In this document: positions 50,158-62,240 of the stretch, one piece after another
Layout: each line of letters opens with the position of its first letter
How positions within the stretch are numbered: the first letter of the stretch is position 1
Assembly (NCBI RefSeq): GCF_905175385.1
Contig: NZ_HG992749.1
Location: 2,852,001 to 2,916,000, forward strand
Direction: 5' to 3'
Length of the DNA: 64,000 nucleotides
Origin: Vibrio sp. B1FLJ16
Lineage (GTDB): Bacteria > Pseudomonadota > Gammaproteobacteria > Enterobacterales > Vibrionaceae
The notes under the pieces: generated by a model
What the model saw: the letters and a program-made list of their open reading frames with translations, nothing else
What the model was told of the DNA's origin: nothing
Database searches by the model: none
Translations under genes and position numbers: made by a program

Positions 50158-50856
50158 CTATTCAGCAATAAGCTTAGGCCGCTGAATACAATCTGAGTCA
50201 TCATCTTTAAGTAACAACAGCTCATCAACCATCACCTTATTACGTGACTCTCGACCAACAAAGGCGATGTAATTATCCACTGATGCTAACCGGTCAATAA
50301 CAAATTTCGGCAGGGTTTGGTTAAATTCTAATGTTGCAAACTCTTTCCCGTTGCAAGTTTCTAACGACTCACCATCCCAGTAGCCTTGAATCAGTTTCTG
50401 CCCGTTACCAGAACGCTCTTTAACAGAAACAACGATATCCTTAGCTTCTGCCTTAAAACGCTCTAGTTGATCATGCTGTAAGGGGAGTACCTTACTATTA
50501 ACTCGGTATTGTTGATAAACCGCCTCACCATCTTTATTAAATCGGATATGGATTTGAAAAGGCACCATGCCCTGCTTGGCATCTAGCTGGTCACCCTTTC
50601 GAATCAACTCACGTAGTTCCCCTTCATCCCAGCGATACTCACTTTGATACCAACCATAATCCCCGGCTGTGACGTAATCCGCTGCAGTGCTGATACGGGT
50701 AAGCCGCTCTGTTATCCAGTACAAACTGCTCGCATCACCTTCGATTTTACCACCGGTGAAATAGGTAAATTGTTCAAGATTGGTAGTGTCTACTGATGAA
50801 CAGCCAACAAGAGAAAGGCCAGAGAGGAAAAGTGAAGTGAAAAGATGTTTTTTCAT
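50158..50856 (-). CDS. DUF1481 lipoprotein (YjaH family)
   Basis: A 232-residue predicted lipoprotein when started at 50856. The signal MKKHLFTSLFLSGLSLVGCSS ends in a lipobox LVGC with Cys18. The mature part has LYWITERLTRI and FQIHIRFNKDGEAVYQQYRV and no catalytic motif I recognise. E. coli has yjaH (DUF1481) just after hupA, as here. Function is unknown. The frame extends to an ATG at 50889 inside the hairpin that follows hupA, but the lipoprotein signal favours 50856. No ribosome binding site is clear. Confidence 0.8.
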   Translation of the reverse strand: MKKHLFTSLFLSGLSLVGCSSVDTTNLEQFTYFTGGKIEGDASSLYWITERLTRISTAADYVTAGDYGWYQSEYRWDEGELRELIRKGDQLDAKQGMVPFQIHIRFNKDGEAVYQQYRVNSKVLPLQHDQLERFKAEAKDIVVSVKERSGNGQKLIQGYWDGESLETCNGKEFATLEFNQTLPKFVIDRLASVDNYIAFVGRESRNKVMVDELLLLKDDDSDCIQRPKLIAE

Positions 50857-50862
50857 AAAATT

Positions 50863-50887
50863 GCACCGAGGCAGGATACCTCGGTGC
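50863..50887 (-). terminator. Hairpin between hupA and the DUF1481 gene
   Basis: On the minus strand GCACCGAGG and CCTCGGTGC form a perfect 9-bp stem with a 7-nt loop, then AATTTTATG. It starts 8 nt after the hupA stop and ends 6 nt before the downstream ATG, so it can act as a hupA terminator or attenuator and may mask the next start. Confidence 0.7.
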
Positions 50888-50895
50888 ATTCTAGC

Positions 50896-51168
50896 TTAGT
50901 TTACTGATTCTTTCAGCGCTTTACCCGCTACGAATGCAGGAACGTTAGCAGCTGCAATTTGAATCTCGTCACCAGTCTTAGGATTGCGACCAGTACGTGC
51001 AGCGCGGTGGTTTACTTTGAACGTACCAAAACCAATTAGTTGAACTTGGTCACCCTCTTTAAGTGCACCAGTTACACCTTCAAGAGTCGCTTCAAGAGCA
51101 GCTTTTGCTTGTGCTTTAGATAGATCTGCTTTCTCTGCGATAAAGTCGATTAATTGGGTCTTGTTCAT
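50896..51168 (-). CDS. hupA: DNA-binding protein HU-alpha
   Basis: A 90-residue HU protein of normal length. [25 protein letters not shown] forms the helical body and [24 protein letters not shown] the saddle and DNA-binding arm with RNPKTG. HU compacts DNA and supports replication and transcription. The location between yjaG and DUF1481 matches E. coli hupA rather than hupB. The ATG at 51168 has AAGGGAAACC upstream. Confidence 0.97.
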   Translation of the reverse strand: MNKTQLIDFIAEKADLSKAQAKAALEATLEGVTGALKEGDQVQLIGFGTFKVNHRAARTGRNPKTGDEIQIAAANVPAFVAGKALKESVN

Positions 51169-51420
51169 TAGGTTTCCCTTCTTATAGGTTATCGAATTCG
51201 TCTCACTCTAAAACATTAATGCCCCATCTGGCAAAGGTTTGTGGGTGATCTTTCGGTTTTATGACGTACTTTTAGCCATAATATGAGTAACAACTCACAG
51301 TTTGTTACCACATATCATTCGAAACCCCTTGCTTTCCGGTGCAATTGGCGCAATTTATATCGCGATTTAGCGGCTATAATTGCCGCAATTAACCACAATC
51401 CAACTATTTCAAGGGCAACT

Positions 51421-52551
51421 ATGCTGCTGTTATCCATTTATGTATCTATTGCTATCGGCATTTCGTTTATCTGTTCGGTACTGGAGGCGGTATTACTGAG
51501 TATCAGTCCGACTTACATAGCGCAACTCAATCAACAGGGGCACCCGGCTGCAGAGCAGCTATCTAAACTCAAATCTGACATCGACCGTCCGTTGGCATCG
51601 ATACTGACTCTCAACACCATCGCCCATACGATTGGTGCAGCAACCGCAGGTGCGCAAGCCGCGGCGGTTTTCGGTAGTGAAGCGCTGGGTATTTTCTCCG
51701 CAGTTCTGACACTAGCGATTTTGGTTTTATCGGAAATCGTACCTAAGACCATAGGTGCAACCTACTGGCGTCAGCTTGCTCCGACGACGGCGGTCACTCT
51801 GCGCTGGATGGTATGGGCTTTAACGCCTTTCGTCTGGTTCTCTGAGCAAATCACCAAACGTCTTGCCCGTAACCACGAAGCACCTAAGATGCGTGACGAG
51901 TTATCTGCGATGGCCATTCTCGCCCGTGAAAGCGGTGAGTTTGCCGAAGGTGAGTCAAAAATCCTGAGTAACCTGCTTGGTATTCAAGATGTTCCTGTTA
52001 CCCAGGTGATGACGCCTCGTCCGGTGGTATTTCGTGTTAATGCGACCAAGACCATTGATCAATTTCTGGATCTACACAAGGATACGCCTTTCTCCCGTCC
52101 TTTAATTTATAGCGAGCAGAAAGACAACATCATCGGTTTTGTTCACCGTCTGGAACTGTTTAAACTGCAACAATCCGGCAGTGGCCAGAAACTGCTTGGT
52201 ACGGTGATGCGCCCGATTCAGGTGGTACTAAATAATACCGCATTACCTAAGGTGTTTGATCAGATGATGACCCACCGTCTGCAACTTGCACTTGTGGTTG
52301 ATGAATACGGTACGGTACAGGGCTTAGTTACACTGGAAGACATCTTTGAGCATTTAGTCGGTGAAGAGATCATTGACGAAGCGGATAAAAGCACAGACAT
52401 GCAGGAGCTGGCGTATCAACGCTGGGAAAGCTGGAAAGAGAAACACGGTGTAATTGAAAGTCGCGATGACGAGGAAGAAACTGAGTCAGAAAAACAGGAC
52501 ACCGGTTCTGATGCTCAATCAACGGTGAAACCTGATAGTAAGCAGCCTTAA
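51421..52551 (+). CDS. CNNM/DUF21-CBS membrane protein (HlyC/CorC-like)
   Basis: A 376-residue protein. The DUF21 membrane domain is at about 1-170 with four hydrophobic segments (LLLSIYVSIAIGISFICSVLEAVLLS, ILVLSEIVPKTIGATYW). A CBS pair at about 195-325 follows (VMTPRPVVFRV, LALVVDEYGTVQGLVTLEDIFEHLVGEEI). An acidic tail ends the protein. CNNM relatives export or sense Mg2+ or Co2+. The usual C-terminal CorC/HlyC domain is absent. The frame reaches 51283, but ATG 51421 has AAGGGCA in front and fits the family. The E. coli locus lacks this gene between hupA and yjaG. Confidence 0.85.
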   Translation: MLLLSIYVSIAIGISFICSVLEAVLLSISPTYIAQLNQQGHPAAEQLSKLKSDIDRPLASILTLNTIAHTIGAATAGAQAAAVFGSEALGIFSAVLTLAILVLSEIVPKTIGATYWRQLAPTTAVTLRWMVWALTPFVWFSEQITKRLARNHEAPKMRDELSAMAILARESGEFAEGESKILSNLLGIQDVPVTQVMTPRPVVFRVNATKTIDQFLDLHKDTPFSRPLIYSEQKDNIIGFVHRLELFKLQQSGSGQKLLGTVMRPIQVVLNNTALPKVFDQMMTHRLQLALVVDEYGTVQGLVTLEDIFEHLVGEEIIDEADKSTDMQELAYQRWESWKEKHGVIESRDDEEETESEKQDTGSDAQSTVKPDSKQP

Positions 52552-52571
52552 CCGTCAGAAGACGTCATACA

Positions 52572-52605
52572 ATAAAAGGCATCCAACCGGATGCCTTTTA
52601 TTTTG
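52572..52605. terminator. Bidirectional terminator between the CNNM gene and yjaG
   Basis: AAAAGGCATCC and GGATGCCTTTT with loop AACC, with A- and T-rich flanks on both sides. Confidence 0.88.
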
Positions 52606-52612
52606 TAAATGA

Positions 52613-53200
52613 TTAAAGCGCTATACCGATGTTACTTACGCCCTCTTCACGCAACTCTTCACGTAAATCTTTAATCAGGCTGATATCACGCTCTGTTGCT
52701 TCACGCAACGGACGGAAAATAGCCCACTGAACGTCCCACTCTTCACATACCGCCTGGTTTTCTTTTTGATTGTCGTTAGTGACAGGTTCGCTGCCTTGCG
52801 CTTGTTCCAGATCCGCTACGGTTTGCACCGATTGCTGACTCACCTTAATCATAGAATCGAAAAGGTAATCACGATCTAACAGACCATGCAGTAAGGTAGA
52901 CAACGCCTGACACGCATCCATTGCGGGGTAGACAGCGTAAAAATCAAACTCTTCTGCACTAGGGAATAACTCTTCTAGTTTTTCTAACTGACGTTCAAAG
53001 TTCACTTTCGCCGTTTTTACTGTCAGAATTTCCCATACACTATCAAGAATCGCTCGGTAAGCGCGTGGTTCAGCAAATTCTGTATTGTCACAAAACATCG
53101 CATAGTTTGGATACATGCGCTCACACAGACACGCCATAAAGGTAATTTGTTGCCAAGGTTCCAGTTTTTCTAACCGAACCTGAAGAGGATTCTTAAGCAT
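52613..53200 (-). CDS. yjaG: YjaG family protein (DUF416)
   Basis: A 195-residue soluble protein. LEPWQQITFMACLCERMYPNYAMFC at the N-terminus, AKVNFERQLEKLEELFPSAEEFDFYAVYPAMDAC in the middle and ERDISLIKDLREELREEGVSNIGIAL at the end match E. coli YjaG (DUF416). Function is unknown. The GTG at 53206 gives two more residues, but ATG 53200 aligns with the family start. It is placed next to hupA and hemE in enterics too. Confidence 0.9.
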   Translation of the reverse strand: MLKNPLQVRLEKLEPWQQITFMACLCERMYPNYAMFCDNTEFAEPRAYRAILDSVWEILTVKTAKVNFERQLEKLEELFPSAEEFDFYAVYPAMDACQALSTLLHGLLDRDYLFDSMIKVSQQSVQTVADLEQAQGSEPVTNDNQKENQAVCEEWDVQWAIFRPLREATERDISLIKDLREELREEGVSNIGIAL

Positions 53201-53266
53201 AGTCACTCAATCATTGAAGAAAAATACAGCGAAAGTGTACTTGATTCATCACAGGGAAAAAAGTTA

Positions 53267-54190
53267 ATGCCGCAGCCAAATAAGATTTTCCTGCTCTCGG
53301 AGCATCGTGACACCTACCAAACATTACTGACAGGGAAAAACCTGCCGGATCTGAGCATTACGGATAAGCCAAATGAAGCTCAAATTGTATTGGCTGATCC
53401 GCCACTGCTATCACAAAGGTTAGACGAGTTTTCACAACTTGAATGGGTGCAGTCCACGTTTGCAGGGGTGAATACCCTGATGTCACCGGATCTACGCAGG
53501 GACTATACGCTCACCAATGTGCGTGGAATTTTTGGTCCGCTCATTGCCGAATATGTCATTGGTTACAGCATTGCGCACTACCGTCACTTTAACCGCTACC
53601 ACCAGCAACAACAGGATAAACACTGGCAGCCACATCTATACAGCTCTCTGCAGGGTAAAACCATGGTTATTCTAGGCACCGGCAGTATCGGTGCTTACGT
53701 AGGCAAAGCCGTTCAAGCAATGGGGCTAAAAACCATCGGTGTCAATCGCACCGGTATCCCTACTGCAGGAGGAGAGTTTGGGCAGACTTTTCACATTAGT
53801 GAACTGGCAAGTGCCCTGAAACAGGCAGATATCGTGGTTAACACCCTGCCAAGTACTCCAGATACGCATTACCTGCTTAACAGCGAAACACTCAGTCACC
53901 TTGATCAGGCGATACTGATTAATGTCGGCCGGGGAGACATACTGGAAGATAAAGGGCTGCTACTCGCACTGAAGAACCGCTGGGTAGAACACGCCATTCT
54001 TGATGTATTTGAACAAGAACCACTTCCTGAGAATCACCCTTTCTGGAAATTGCCACAGATAACAATCACACCACACATTGCAGCCACCAGCTTCCCGGAA
54101 CAAGTCGCAGAGATATTTACCGAGAACTACCTGCGTTGGCGAGATGGCTTCTCATTCTCCCATCAAGTTGATTTCGACAAAGGGTACTGA
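53267..54190 (+). CDS. D-2-hydroxyacid dehydrogenase (NAD-dependent)
   Basis: A 307-residue dehydrogenase. The NAD-binding Rossmann loop is GTGSIGAYVG at about 139-148. The catalytic triad is visible as Arg in NVGRGD, Glu in FEQEPLP and His in TPHIAATS. Like GhrA (glyoxylate/hydroxypyruvate reductase) it is shorter than SerA and has no ACT domain. Substrate cannot be decided. It is 7 bp upstream of a uracil-DNA-glycosylase-like gene, so the two form an operon. Confidence 0.88.
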   Translation: MPQPNKIFLLSEHRDTYQTLLTGKNLPDLSITDKPNEAQIVLADPPLLSQRLDEFSQLEWVQSTFAGVNTLMSPDLRRDYTLTNVRGIFGPLIAEYVIGYSIAHYRHFNRYHQQQQDKHWQPHLYSSLQGKTMVILGTGSIGAYVGKAVQAMGLKTIGVNRTGIPTAGGEFGQTFHISELASALKQADIVVNTLPSTPDTHYLLNSETLSHLDQAILINVGRGDILEDKGLLLALKNRWVEHAILDVFEQEPLPENHPFWKLPQITITPHIAATSFPEQVAEIFTENYLRWRDGFSFSHQVDFDKGY

Positions 54191-54197
54191 AACACTC

Positions 54198-54770
54198 ATG
54201 TCTCTAGATACGTTACTGAAACAAGTCCGGGCCTGTCAGCTTTGCGCGAACAATCTGCCATTAGGTGCCAATCCTGTGGTACAGGCTGGGAAAGAGGCGC
54301 GCTTACTTATTATCGGGCAGGCTCCAGGTACTCGGGTGCATAAAACATCCATACCCTGGAATGATCCGAGTGGTGACAGATTACGGCAATGGCTGGATAT
54401 CGATAAAGACACCTTTTACGACGAGAATAAAGTAGCGATTATTCCAATGGGTTTTTGCTACCCCGGTAAAGGGCAGTCCGGAGATTTACCACCGCGCAAA
54501 GAATGTGCGTCGGCCTGGCATCAGAAGTTACTTGAACAACTGCCGAATATTGAGCTGACGTTATTGATTGGCCAGTATTCACAACAGTATTACCTGACGA
54601 ACAGACCCAAAACGCTCACCCAAACCGTAATGCAATGGCAAGACTGGGAACCGGACTTTATCCCTCTTCCACACCCTTCTCCACGCAATACGTTATGGCT
54701 GAAAAAGAATCCGTGGTTTGAAACCGATGTTATCCCCTACCTTCGGCAACGAGTCCACTCGATGCTTTAG
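54198..54770 (+). CDS. Uracil-DNA glycosylase-like protein with predicted 4Fe-4S cluster
   Basis: A 190-residue protein of the UDG superfamily (COG1573-like). Four Cys at 13, 16 (CQLC), 87 (FCYPG) and 103 (KEC) have the spacing of the iron-sulfur cluster in family 4 UDGs. Motif A reads GQAPG at 40-44 and motif B HPSPRN in the last third. Such enzymes remove uracil or other deaminated bases. In motif A, Gln41 replaces the Glu of the usual GEAPG of family 4, so activity or specificity may differ. The longer overlapping frame from 54078 is rejected. It occupies the slot near hemE where E. coli has nfi (endonuclease V). Confidence 0.82.
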   Translation: MSLDTLLKQVRACQLCANNLPLGANPVVQAGKEARLLIIGQAPGTRVHKTSIPWNDPSGDRLRQWLDIDKDTFYDENKVAIIPMGFCYPGKGQSGDLPPRKECASAWHQKLLEQLPNIELTLLIGQYSQQYYLTNRPKTLTQTVMQWQDWEPDFIPLPHPSPRNTLWLKKNPWFETDVIPYLRQRVHSML

Positions 54771-54941
54771 GTCACCCATGATCTATTTACTGTTTTATCT
54801 GTACATCATAAAAAGCCACACAAATCTAACACGCATAATAAACTGTTTTTAAAAGACTATTATTATATTCGTACAGCTTTAACAGTAATTGGATCATAGC
54901 AGGCCAAATACTGTATGAGCTATACACCGACAAATTCAAGA

Positions 54942-54971
54942 CAAAAAAATACCGGCAATCAATGCCGGTAT
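54942..54971 (-). terminator. Terminator after hemE
   Basis: On the minus strand ATACCGGCA and TGCCGGTAT form a 9-bp stem with loop TTGAT, followed by TTTTTTG. Confidence 0.92.
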
Positions 54972-54991
54972 CGGAACTTAAAAAGTCGAGA

Positions 54992-56059
54992 TTATTTATG
55001 GTATGGCTTAGACAACTCGTGTACAGCTTCTACAAATACACCGGCATTTTCTGGCGGAACATCTAAGTGGATACCATGGCCAAGGTTAAATACATGCCCC
55101 GTACCTGCATCACCAAATCCTTCCAGGATAGTGGCAACTTCTTCACGGATACGCTCTGGTGAAGCATAAAGCATTGATGGGTCCATATTGCCCTGCAATG
55201 CCACTTTGTCGCCGATACGAGATTTCGCGTCTGCAATGTTAATCGTCCAGTCCAGACCAACTGCATCACAGCCTGTCGCTGCGATCTGTTCTAACCACAT
55301 ACCACCATTTTTAGTAAACAGAGTAACAGGTACACGACGACCATCGTTTTCACGGATCAGGCCGTCGACGATTTTGTGCATGTATTGCAGCGAGAACAGG
55401 TTGTAGTCACGAGGAGTCAGTACACCACCCCACGTATCAAATACCATGACTGACTGGGCACCAGCTTTAATCTGTGCGTTTAGGTACTCAATGACACTGT
55501 CAGCAAGCTTATCTAGTAACAAGTGCAATGTTTGCGGCTCAGCGTACATCATCTTCTTGATCTTAGTGAATGCTTTCGAGCTACCACCTTCAACCATATA
55601 AGTTGCGAGTGTCCACGGGCTGCCAGAGAAACCGATTAGAGGTACTTCCCCCTGCAGGTCTTTACGGATCTGACGCACAGCATTCATCACGTATTGCAGC
55701 TCACCTTCCGGATCCGGGAGGCCAATTTTTTCCACGTCAGCTTTGCAAGTGATCGGGTTATCGAATACGGGGCCTTCACCAGCTGCAAAGCGCAGTCCCA
55801 GACCCATTGCATCAGGGATAGTCAGGATGTCGGAGAATAAGATTGCTGCATCAAGAGGAAAACGGCGTAGAGGTTGAAGAGTTACTTCAGACGCCAGCTC
55901 CGCGTTTCTACACAAAGACATGAAATCACCCGCCTCTGCACGTGTTGCTTTGTATTCTGGTAGGTAACGACCTGCCTGACGCATCATCCATACTGGCGTG
56001 TAATCTACCGACTCTTTAAGAAGTGCACGCAGATAACGATCATTTTTTAATTCAGTCAT
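54992..56059 (-). CDS. hemE: Uroporphyrinogen decarboxylase
   Basis: A 355-residue enzyme (E. coli HemE is 354 aa). The N-terminal [26 protein letters not shown] is the signature with the conserved Arg and the substrate-binding loop. [15 protein letters not shown] carries the catalytic Asp. [17 protein letters not shown] is the second signature. It decarboxylates uroporphyrinogen III to coproporphyrinogen III in haem synthesis. It lies next to nudC and yjaG, as in E. coli. The leader contains a stretch resembling the 16S 3' end (see findings). Confidence 0.97.
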   Translation of the reverse strand: MTELKNDRYLRALLKESVDYTPVWMMRQAGRYLPEYKATRAEAGDFMSLCRNAELASEVTLQPLRRFPLDAAILFSDILTIPDAMGLGLRFAAGEGPVFDNPITCKADVEKIGLPDPEGELQYVMNAVRQIRKDLQGEVPLIGFSGSPWTLATYMVEGGSSKAFTKIKKMMYAEPQTLHLLLDKLADSVIEYLNAQIKAGAQSVMVFDTWGGVLTPRDYNLFSLQYMHKIVDGLIRENDGRRVPVTLFTKNGGMWLEQIAATGCDAVGLDWTINIADAKSRIGDKVALQGNMDPSMLYASPERIREEVATILEGFGDAGTGHVFNLGHGIHLDVPPENAGVFVEAVHELSKPYHK

Positions 56060-56208
56060 TCCGAAATTCCAATTGTTAGGCTTTCTTTGAAAGGAGGTAT
56101 TCTATCACTGATTTAAGGCTAATAGCTGTGTGCTTTGCAACCTGGATCAAGTTATTAACTTTTAAATCAATGCTTAATTTGCACCCAACCCTCATCAGTG
56201 TTAAAAAT

Positions 56209-56308
56209 TTGTTCGCTAGCGAAAACTACAATTATAAACTGAGTACCCAGTACTCAGCATCTCATAACGACATCTTACTTACCCCCTCCCTCTCGGAGGG
56301 TTTTTTTT
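56209..56308 (+). ncRNA. Candidate small RNA between hemE and nudC
   Basis: On the plus strand, opposite to both neighbours, a promoter-like pair is present: -35 TTGTTC (56209-56214), 17-bp spacer, -10 TTATAA (56232-56237). A perfect 8-bp hairpin CTGAGTAC/GTACTCAG (56239-56257) follows, then about 26 nt unpaired, then a terminator stem CCCTCC/GGAGGG (56284-56300) with T8. The transcript would be about 65 nt and overlap the nudC 3' end. The first hairpin could instead be the nudC terminator on the minus strand, though its T run is poor. Confidence 0.35.
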
Positions 56309-57105
56309 ACCTTTTTTTCCAAGAAATTAGAGTCAATATCTTGCAGAGTTTGCTCTATCAGAGCTCGCGCGATGGTGCCTTTTGGTGCGACTGGCGGCAT
56401 TTCTTCAGCGCTGAACCACTGCGCATCAGACAACTCGGTATAGTCCGGATTTAACTCTCCCGATTCATAATCGGCTAAAAATGCCATCATCATGCTGGAC
56501 GGAAATGCCCATGGCTGGCTACCAAAATAGCGAATATTCTTTACGTTGATTCCCGTTTCTTCGTGTATTTCGCGAGCAACGCACTCTTCTAGTGTTTCCC
56601 CGACCTCCAGAAACCCCGCTATCACTGTATACATGCCATTTCGATGTCGCGGGTGTTGTGCTAATAGAATCTGCTTGTCCTTGCGTACAGCGACAATAAT
56701 ACATGGGAAGATACGAGGGTAATGCAGCGTCCGACACTCGCCGCACTGCATCGCGAGCTGGTTATTGTTAATAAAGTTCCTTCCGCCACATTGTGGACAA
56801 AAACGCAAACTTTGAGTCATGTGTCCATATTGGATAGCCTTACTAAGCAAGAGAAACAGTGAGTTAGGAAATTCCAGACATTCACGTAATGAAGTCATCG
56901 GTAAATCATGCTCAAGATCCGCCAGATTCAGCCACATAACAGGGTGATTTTGATATTCACCGATTTGCCTTGCACCCGCTTCCGGCAGCGCTAACTGTTC
57001 TGCAGAACCGAAAGGAACAGCACTATCCACCAGCCAGACATCACTTCCTGAAACAACACACCAGTGCGCATTTTCTACGCGCTTAACATCACCTTTTCTT
57101 AACAT
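56275..57105 (-). CDS. nudC: NAD(H) pyrophosphatase / RNA deNADding enzyme NudC
   Basis: A 276-residue Nudix hydrolase. The zinc ribbon CPQCGG...CGECRT is at about 103-125. The Nudix box [23 protein letters not shown] has the pattern Gx5Ex7REVxEExGI. The SQPWAFPSS motif after it is specific for NADH pyrophosphatase. It cleaves NADH to NMNH and AMP and removes NAD caps from RNA. The start at 57105 has an excellent GGGAGGAGG ribosome binding site; the frame extends to 57147. The 3' end overlaps a plus-strand terminator-like sequence. Confidence 0.95.
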   Translation of the reverse strand: MLRKGDVKRVENAHWCVVSGSDVWLVDSAVPFGSAEQLALPEAGARQIGEYQNHPVMWLNLADLEHDLPMTSLRECLEFPNSLFLLLSKAIQYGHMTQSLRFCPQCGGRNFINNNQLAMQCGECRTLHYPRIFPCIIVAVRKDKQILLAQHPRHRNGMYTVIAGFLEVGETLEECVAREIHEETGINVKNIRYFGSQPWAFPSSMMMAFLADYESGELNPDYTELSDAQWFSAEEMPPVAPKGTIARALIEQTLQDIDSNFLEKKVKKTLREGGGK

Positions 57106-57288
57106 AACCTCCTCCCTCTGCTTGAAGTTCATCCATTTTACTGGCAATCTAATTTCATACTAGAGTTTATCGTTAGGGAAAGTCGAAACATAAATTTTAG
57201 TAAGGACAAGAGTTTGTAATAACTTTACCAACTTTGCTATGCAAAGGATAAGTTCGCCAGGTGGCGTTCCGATCATGAGGGCATGGTC

Positions 57289-57774
57289 ATGCTAAAAAAA
57301 TTCAAACAAACACAAGATCAATGGGGTGGCTCAAGTGACGTCATTGATCACTGGTTAGAAACCAGACAATCGCTGATTGTAGAATACTGTAAGCTTGCAG
57401 CACTGCAGCCTTGCTCAAAAAGTAATGTGATTGAACTTCCTACCCCTTCTGAAATGCAAGACTTCTGCCAGCACTTGGTCGATTATATCTCTGAAGGCCA
57501 CTTCAAAATTTACGACATGGTCATGGATCGCTGGAAATCGACAGGATTTGTTGTAACAGACGACATCAACCAGACTTACGGAAAAATCGTCATTACCACG
57601 GAGCCACTGCTCAACTTTAATGACAAGTACTCTGAAATCACAGAAGATGATGAATTACCGGATTTCAATTCCGATATGTCTTTAATCGGAGAAATTCTTG
57701 AGACTCGTTTTGAAGTTGAAGATCAACTGATTCAGCAAATTTCAGATAGCCTGTCGATGCCACCAGGGGCTTAA
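57289..57774 (+). CDS. rsd: Anti-sigma-70 factor Rsd (Rsd/AlgQ family)
   Basis: A 161-residue helical protein that binds region 4 of RpoD and favours use of alternative sigma factors in stationary phase. The N-terminus MLKKFKQTQDQWGGSSDVIDHWLETRQSLIVEYCKLA is typical of the Rsd/AlgQ family. ATG 57289 has GAGGG eight nt upstream; the ATG at 57283 lies too close to it. It stands next to nudC, divergently, as in E. coli, and near rpoBC. Confidence 0.93.
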   Translation: MLKKFKQTQDQWGGSSDVIDHWLETRQSLIVEYCKLAALQPCSKSNVIELPTPSEMQDFCQHLVDYISEGHFKIYDMVMDRWKSTGFVVTDDINQTYGKIVITTEPLLNFNDKYSEITEDDELPDFNSDMSLIGEILETRFEVEDQLIQQISDSLSMPPGA

Positions 57775-57820
57775 ATGCCACTAGTTCAGGCAACACTCAC
57801 AGAAACTTGAGATTGAAATA

Positions 57821-57853
57821 TAGGGTTGATGCAAAAGTATCAGCCCTTTTTTT
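57821..57853 (+). terminator. Terminator after rsd
   Basis: AGGGTTGAT and ATCAGCCCT form a 9-bp stem with one wobble, loop about 8 nt, then T8. Confidence 0.88.
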
Positions 57854-57894
57854 AATTCCAATCCAAAGCACTTGATAAAGATTCGCAAGAGGTA

Positions 57895-57924
57895 TTAAAA
57901 AAGGCACCCTAAGGTGCCTTTTTG
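57895..57924 (-). terminator. Terminator after rpoC
   Basis: AAAAAAGGCACC, loop CTAA, GGTGCCTTTTT. It is symmetric; on the minus strand it follows the rpoC stop by about 27 bp. Confidence 0.9.
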
Positions 57925-57950
57925 TTCTTAACGATTACTCGTCAGATAGC

Positions 57951-62153
<4,203 letters not shown>

Positions 62154-62175
62154 AATCAGCTCCTGTAAGGAGTTA

Positions 62176-62204
62176 AAAGCAGCCAGCCAAGCGCTAGCTG
62201 CTTT
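62176..62204 (-). promoter_or_regulatory. Hairpin in the rpoB-rpoC gap
   Basis: AAAGCAGC and GCTGCTTT form an 8-bp stem around 13 nt in the 87-bp gap. E. coli has an RNase III-processed hairpin at the same place, so a processing role is plausible. Confidence 0.45.
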
Positions 62205-62240
62205 CTACCAGATAATCACTTTTCTCAAATGAGAAAGGGA

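Noticed and set aside
51283..51420. Upstream extension of the CNNM/DUF21 protein
   Set aside because: It lacks hydrophobic or domain character, and a good ribosome binding site (AAGGGCA) precedes ATG 51421.
54078..54197. Long N-terminal extension of the UDG-like protein overlapping the dehydrogenase
   Set aside because: The extension reads the end of the dehydrogenase gene in another frame. The conserved CQLC region begins right after ATG 54198.
56128..56454. Plus-strand frame of 108 codons across the nudC 3' end
   Set aside because: It runs into the antisense of nudC and contains the terminator-like T8 tract as Phe codons. Low-complexity hydrophobic residues, no family resemblance.
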